NCBI GenBank assembly: GCA_045223915.1 | Contig: JBGUZU010000002.1 | Location: 51,651-115,650 of the forward strand | Length of the DNA: 64,000 nucleotides | Source of the DNA: Ruminimicrobiellum sp045223915 | Lineage (GTDB): Bacteria; Elusimicrobiota; Endomicrobiia; Endomicrobiales; Endomicrobiaceae | Direction: 5' to 3' | Notes under the pieces: generated by a model | Told to the model about the DNA's origin: nothing | What the model saw: the letters and a program-made list of their open reading frames with translations, nothing else | Database searches by the model: none | Position numbers and translations under genes: made by a program | Shown: piece by piece, positions 61,377 through 64,000 of the stretch | Layout: every line of letters begins with the position of its first letter | Position numbering within the stretch: position 1 is the first letter of the stretch

Positions 61377-61453
<77 letters not shown>

Positions 61454-61511
61454 ATTCCCTGTAACTGATATCTAAGTATTTTATATTTTTTTAGTATTTT
61501 TGTCAATGATT

Positions 61512-61967
61512 CTATTTTTTATCATTCAGCATTTTTTCGGTTAGTTCAGCGGCATAAACGACAAACCTTTCACACGGCCTTACCTTATAATATTCCGGAG
61601 TTCTTTTTTCCGGCATGGAAACATCTTTTTTTATATTGGCAAGTGACATTAACAACTCTTTACAAATTATAGTTCCGAATTTATCGGTAAATTGTTTTGC
61701 CAAATTTTGTATCAACTTATAATGTTGATTCTTCAAATTCATATCTTGGCTGTCTATATAACCGTATTTCAGCCCTGCAATCATAAACATTGCCGTTACA
61801 GCACCGCAAACTTGTCTTAATCCCCCCATACCGCCGCCGAAAGATGAAGACAATTTCAAACCTGTTTCCAAATCCATACCTAAATCTTGGCAAAATGCAG
61901 CAAATACGGACTGTGAGCAATTATATCCTTTTCTAAAATATTCCTGAGCTTGTTCCTGCTTTGTCAT
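61512..61967 (-). CDS. C-GCAxxG-C-C family protein (putative redox protein)
   Basis: A 151-residue protein with the family's spaced cysteines: GYNCSQSVFAAFC (about 14-26), FGGGMGGLRQVCGAVTAMFM (about 43-62), CKELL and RPCERFVVYAAELTEKML near the end. The family is common in anaerobes, is thought to bind a metal or act in redox chemistry, and has no proven reaction. A CGGAG site precedes the ATG. It lies alone between two tRNA genes. Confidence 0.88.
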   Translation of the reverse strand: MTKQEQAQEYFRKGYNCSQSVFAAFCQDLGMDLETGLKLSSSFGGGMGGLRQVCGAVTAMFMIAGLKYGYIDSQDMNLKNQHYKLIQNLAKQFTDKFGTIICKELLMSLANIKKDVSMPEKRTPEYYKVRPCERFVVYAAELTEKMLNDKK

Positions 61968-62034
61968 ATTAAAACTCCGTTAAACTTAATTTAAGTTAAG
62001 TTTACATTATTTTTAACTTTTTATCTATATAACA

Positions 62035-62072
62035 AAAGAAACAGCAACTCGTATATGAGTTGCTGTTTCTTT
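62035..62072 (-). terminator. Terminator after tRNA-Leu
   Basis: Perfect stem AAAGAAACAGCAACTC/GAGTTGCTGTTTCTTT with a six-base loop. The AT-rich base of the stem supplies a T-run on either strand. Confidence 0.85.
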
Positions 62073-62103
62073 ATATAACTTTTAATTGAACATTTTTCGG
62101 AAG

Positions 62104-62189
62104 TGCCGAGGGCGGGACTTGAACCCGCACGCCGCCTAAGCAACTTGAGATTTTGAGTCTCACGTGTCTGCCAATTCCACCACCTCGGC
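62104..62189 (-). tRNA. tRNA-Leu (anticodon CAA)
   Basis: An 86-base class II tRNA: acceptor GCCGAGG/CCTCGGC, D arm with GGAATTGGCAGAC, anticodon stem TGAGA/TCTCA with loop CTCAAAA (anticodon CAA), a long variable arm, and T arm GTGCGGGTTCAAGTCCCGC. The discriminator is A and CCA is not encoded. Confidence 0.95.
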
Positions 62190-62240
62190 AATGTCCAATT
62201 ATTTTACATTATAATTTTTTTTTAGTCAATAAAACAAAAA

Positions 62241-62990
62241 CTACTTCTGTACTTTTCCCTGATTTGCAACAGCTTCCATAGCTTTTTTAACTGCTTCAGG
62301 ATCACCTACATAATAACTTTTTATAGGTTTTAAGTTTTCGTCCAATTCATAAACCAAAGGCATTGCCGTAGGAATATTTAAATTAACGATATTTTCATCG
62401 CTGATATTGTCTAAATATTTTACCAATGCTCTTAAGCTGTTACCGTGAGCAGCTATAATTATTTTCTTACCTTCTTTTATTTTAGGAGCAATTTCACTGT
62501 TCCAAAAAGGTATAACTCTTGCTACCGTGTCTTTTAAACATTCCGTTAAAGGAATATCTTTTTTATCAACATTTTTATATCTCGGATCGTTACCTGCATA
62601 TCTTTCATCACTTGTTGAAAGAGGTTCAGGCGGAGTATCATAACTTCTTCTCCAAATTTTTACTTGTGCTTCACCGAACTTTGCGGCTGTTTCTGCTTTA
62701 TTCAAACCTTGTAAAGAACCGTAATGTCTTTCGTTCAATCTCCAAGATTTTTCTACAGGTATCCATAACAAATCCATTTGTTCCAAAACGTTATTTAAAG
62801 TTTTTATAGCTCTTTTCAAAACGGAAGTATATGCTAAATCAAAAGAAAAACCTTCTTTCTTTAAATCTTGACCTGCTTTTATTGCTTCCTGAGTTCCTTT
62901 TTCGGATAAATCAACATCTGTCCATCCGGTAAATTTGTTTTCTTTGTTCCAAACACTTTCGCCATGTCTAATCAAAACTAATTTGTACAT
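62241..62990 (-). CDS. gpmA: 2,3-bisphosphoglycerate-dependent phosphoglycerate mutase
   Basis: A 249-residue glycolytic enzyme converting 3- to 2-phosphoglycerate. The catalytic His is in LVLIRHGESVWNKENKFTGW (His9); other marks are SVLKRAIKTLNNVLEQMD, WRLNERHYGSLQGLNKAETA, DTPPEPL and the second His in IIAAHGNSLRALVKYL. Length is as in E. coli GpmA. GGGAGG precedes the ATG. Confidence 0.96.
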   Translation of the reverse strand: MYKLVLIRHGESVWNKENKFTGWTDVDLSEKGTQEAIKAGQDLKKEGFSFDLAYTSVLKRAIKTLNNVLEQMDLLWIPVEKSWRLNERHYGSLQGLNKAETAAKFGEAQVKIWRRSYDTPPEPLSTSDERYAGNDPRYKNVDKKDIPLTECLKDTVARVIPFWNSEIAPKIKEGKKIIIAAHGNSLRALVKYLDNISDENIVNLNIPTAMPLVYELDENLKPIKSYYVGDPEAVKKAMEAVANQGKVQK

Positions 62991-63056
62991 CTTTACATCC
63001 TCCCGTATATTCTTAATTTATTATTAATAATGTATCTTAATTATTATAGCATTTTA

Positions 63057-63863
63057 TTATCTTTTTTTATAAAGTAAAGATATAATAAAAATTATGCAGG
63101 AAACCAATATTATCGTTGCTCCGACCGGTATAGAAAAAAATGTGGAAATAAACAATCCCGTAACACAAGCCGATACGGCAAAAAATACCGATAACAAATA
63201 CATTTTTGTTAAACTGTAAGTAAGTTGGTATGCCGTAGCTGCAGGCAACGATATTAAACTGTATATTAAAAGCCCGCCGATGGATTTTAAGTTTATACTT
63301 ATCGTAGAACATAACAATAATACCATCAAAGTAAAAATTAAATTTTCAGGTATTCCGCACGATTTTGAAATTTCTCTGCTGAAAAACAGTGCAATTATTC
63401 CCCTGTGAAAGAAAATTGCAAACAATATTAATATTATTGTAATACCGGTATTTAAAAACACATCGTTCAATGTAGATATTAATAAGTTTCCCCAAAATAA
63501 GCTGAACAAATCGGTCATATGTTCTTTGAATAAACCCGCAAAAATGAAAGCTACAGCAATACTGAAAGAAAACAATAAATTTATTGAAATATTATTTTGG
63601 CTTTTTATTCTTTTGGATATAGGATTTATCATAAATGCCGCCAATATACAAAACACAAATCCGGATAAAACAGGATTTATTCCGAGAAACAAACCCACTA
63701 TTGCACCGGCAAACGCACAATGTGCAATAGTAACACCGATAAACGGAATATTTAACAATAATATCCACACACCGATAATTCCGCAGGATAAACCCGCCAA
63801 AATCGATAATATTATTGCTCTGTTAAAAAAAGAATAATTAAAAAAGTCTAAAAGTTCGAACAT
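63057..63863 (-). CDS. Metal ABC transporter permease (ZnuB/MntB-like, ABC-3 family)
   Basis: A 268-residue inner-membrane protein with about eight helices. It begins FLDYSFFNRAIILSILAGLS-like (here FFNYSFFNRAIILSILAGLS) and has IPFIGVTIAHCAFAGAIVGL, FFSREISKSCGIPENLIFTL and IGGLLIYSLISLPAATAYQL, the pattern of zinc or manganese importers. The ATPase and binding protein would lie to the right, beyond a repeat block and the window edge. Confidence 0.87.
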   Translation of the reverse strand: MFELLDFFNYSFFNRAIILSILAGLSCGIIGVWILLLNIPFIGVTIAHCAFAGAIVGLFLGINPVLSGFVFCILAAFMINPISKRIKSQNNISINLLFSFSIAVAFIFAGLFKEHMTDLFSLFWGNLLISTLNDVFLNTGITIILILFAIFFHRGIIALFFSREISKSCGIPENLIFTLMVLLLCSTISINLKSIGGLLIYSLISLPAATAYQLTYSLTKMYLLSVFFAVSACVTGLFISTFFSIPVGATIILVSCIIFIISLLYKKR

Positions 63864-64000
63864 AAAAAATTGCTCCGCAATTTTTGCTTATGGCTTATTA
63901 AAAAATCCTGCGGATTTTTTGCTTATAGAAAAATCCTGCGGATTTTTCGCTTAAAGCTTATAGCTTATAGTTTAGAACGACAACGACAGAAACGACAATC
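63864..64000. repeat. Repeat block at the right edge
   Basis: R2 elements (AAATTGCTCCGCAATTTTT, AAAAATCCTGCGGATTTTTT, AAAAATCCTGCGGATTTTT) with GCTTATGGCTTATTA linkers and an ACGACAACGACAG run. It continues past the window. Confidence 0.85.

Overview
The window looks like chromosome from a low-GC (roughly 30%) diderm bacterium. An outer membrane is indicated by a giant autotransporter with an OmpA-type domain, a heptosyltransferase-family enzyme and a Wzx/Wzy-type polysaccharide cluster. The gene set, the prepilin-like secreted protein and the AT-rich codon usage fit Elusimicrobiota (Endomicrobia-like) best. That is inference: no rRNA gene is present to settle it. Most genes are on the minus strand.

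Layout. 1-5940: rmuC start, a SLOG protein, tRNA-Gly, the CCA-adding enzyme and an oligopeptide/dipeptide ABC transporter (two ATPases, two permeases). 6048-15032: one 2994-residue autotransporter with an OmpA-like C-terminus. 15182-24734: housekeeping genes (def, an ACT-domain regulator, alaS, cdsA, uppS, a small ferredoxin, frr, pyrH, tsf, rpsB, folK). 24845-25522: aquaporin. 25581-27039: an inverted-repeat-bounded cassette with a nuclease-like gene and two tandem mini-RNA units. 27072-30261: a short UvrC, murJ and rpsT. 30601-43633: surface polysaccharide cluster. 44032-45197: a four-helix-bundle protein and a HigBA-like toxin-antitoxin pair. 45927-53683: riboflavin genes (ribD, ribE, ribBA, ribH) behind an FMN riboswitch, a prepilin-like gene, a dCMP deaminase and two paralogous nuclease-like genes, each with a convergent promoter-hairpin unit. 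53912-59965: a GH94-type phosphorylase, an exported protein, rfbC, a GT2 enzyme and rfbD. 60011-63863: a GT9 enzyme, tRNA-fMet, a redox-type protein, tRNA-Leu, gpmA and a metal ABC permease.

Intergenic DNA is unusual. Nearly every gap outside the translation operon and the polysaccharide core is filled with a mosaic of short repeats: (R1) a palindrome built on ATCCCGCATCAAGTGCGGGAT, 20 copies; (R2) a family of small A/T-flanked hairpins with changing but self-complementary centres, joined by GCTTA-type linkers; (R3) 9-base GGAAGATTA-type tandem runs; (R4) runs of GTTTATAGTTTATGG or ACAAACTACCA type. They lie inside operons, and one R1 copy sits inside the FMN riboswitch.

The best candidates for something undescribed are the orphan nuclease-like genes paired with roughly 50-60-nt hairpin RNAs. 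Each RNA has its own promoter with an exact 17-base spacer and a T-rich end. Two unrelated nuclease-like families show this arrangement at three loci. The paired RNA copies keep conserved cores while their stems change with pairing preserved.
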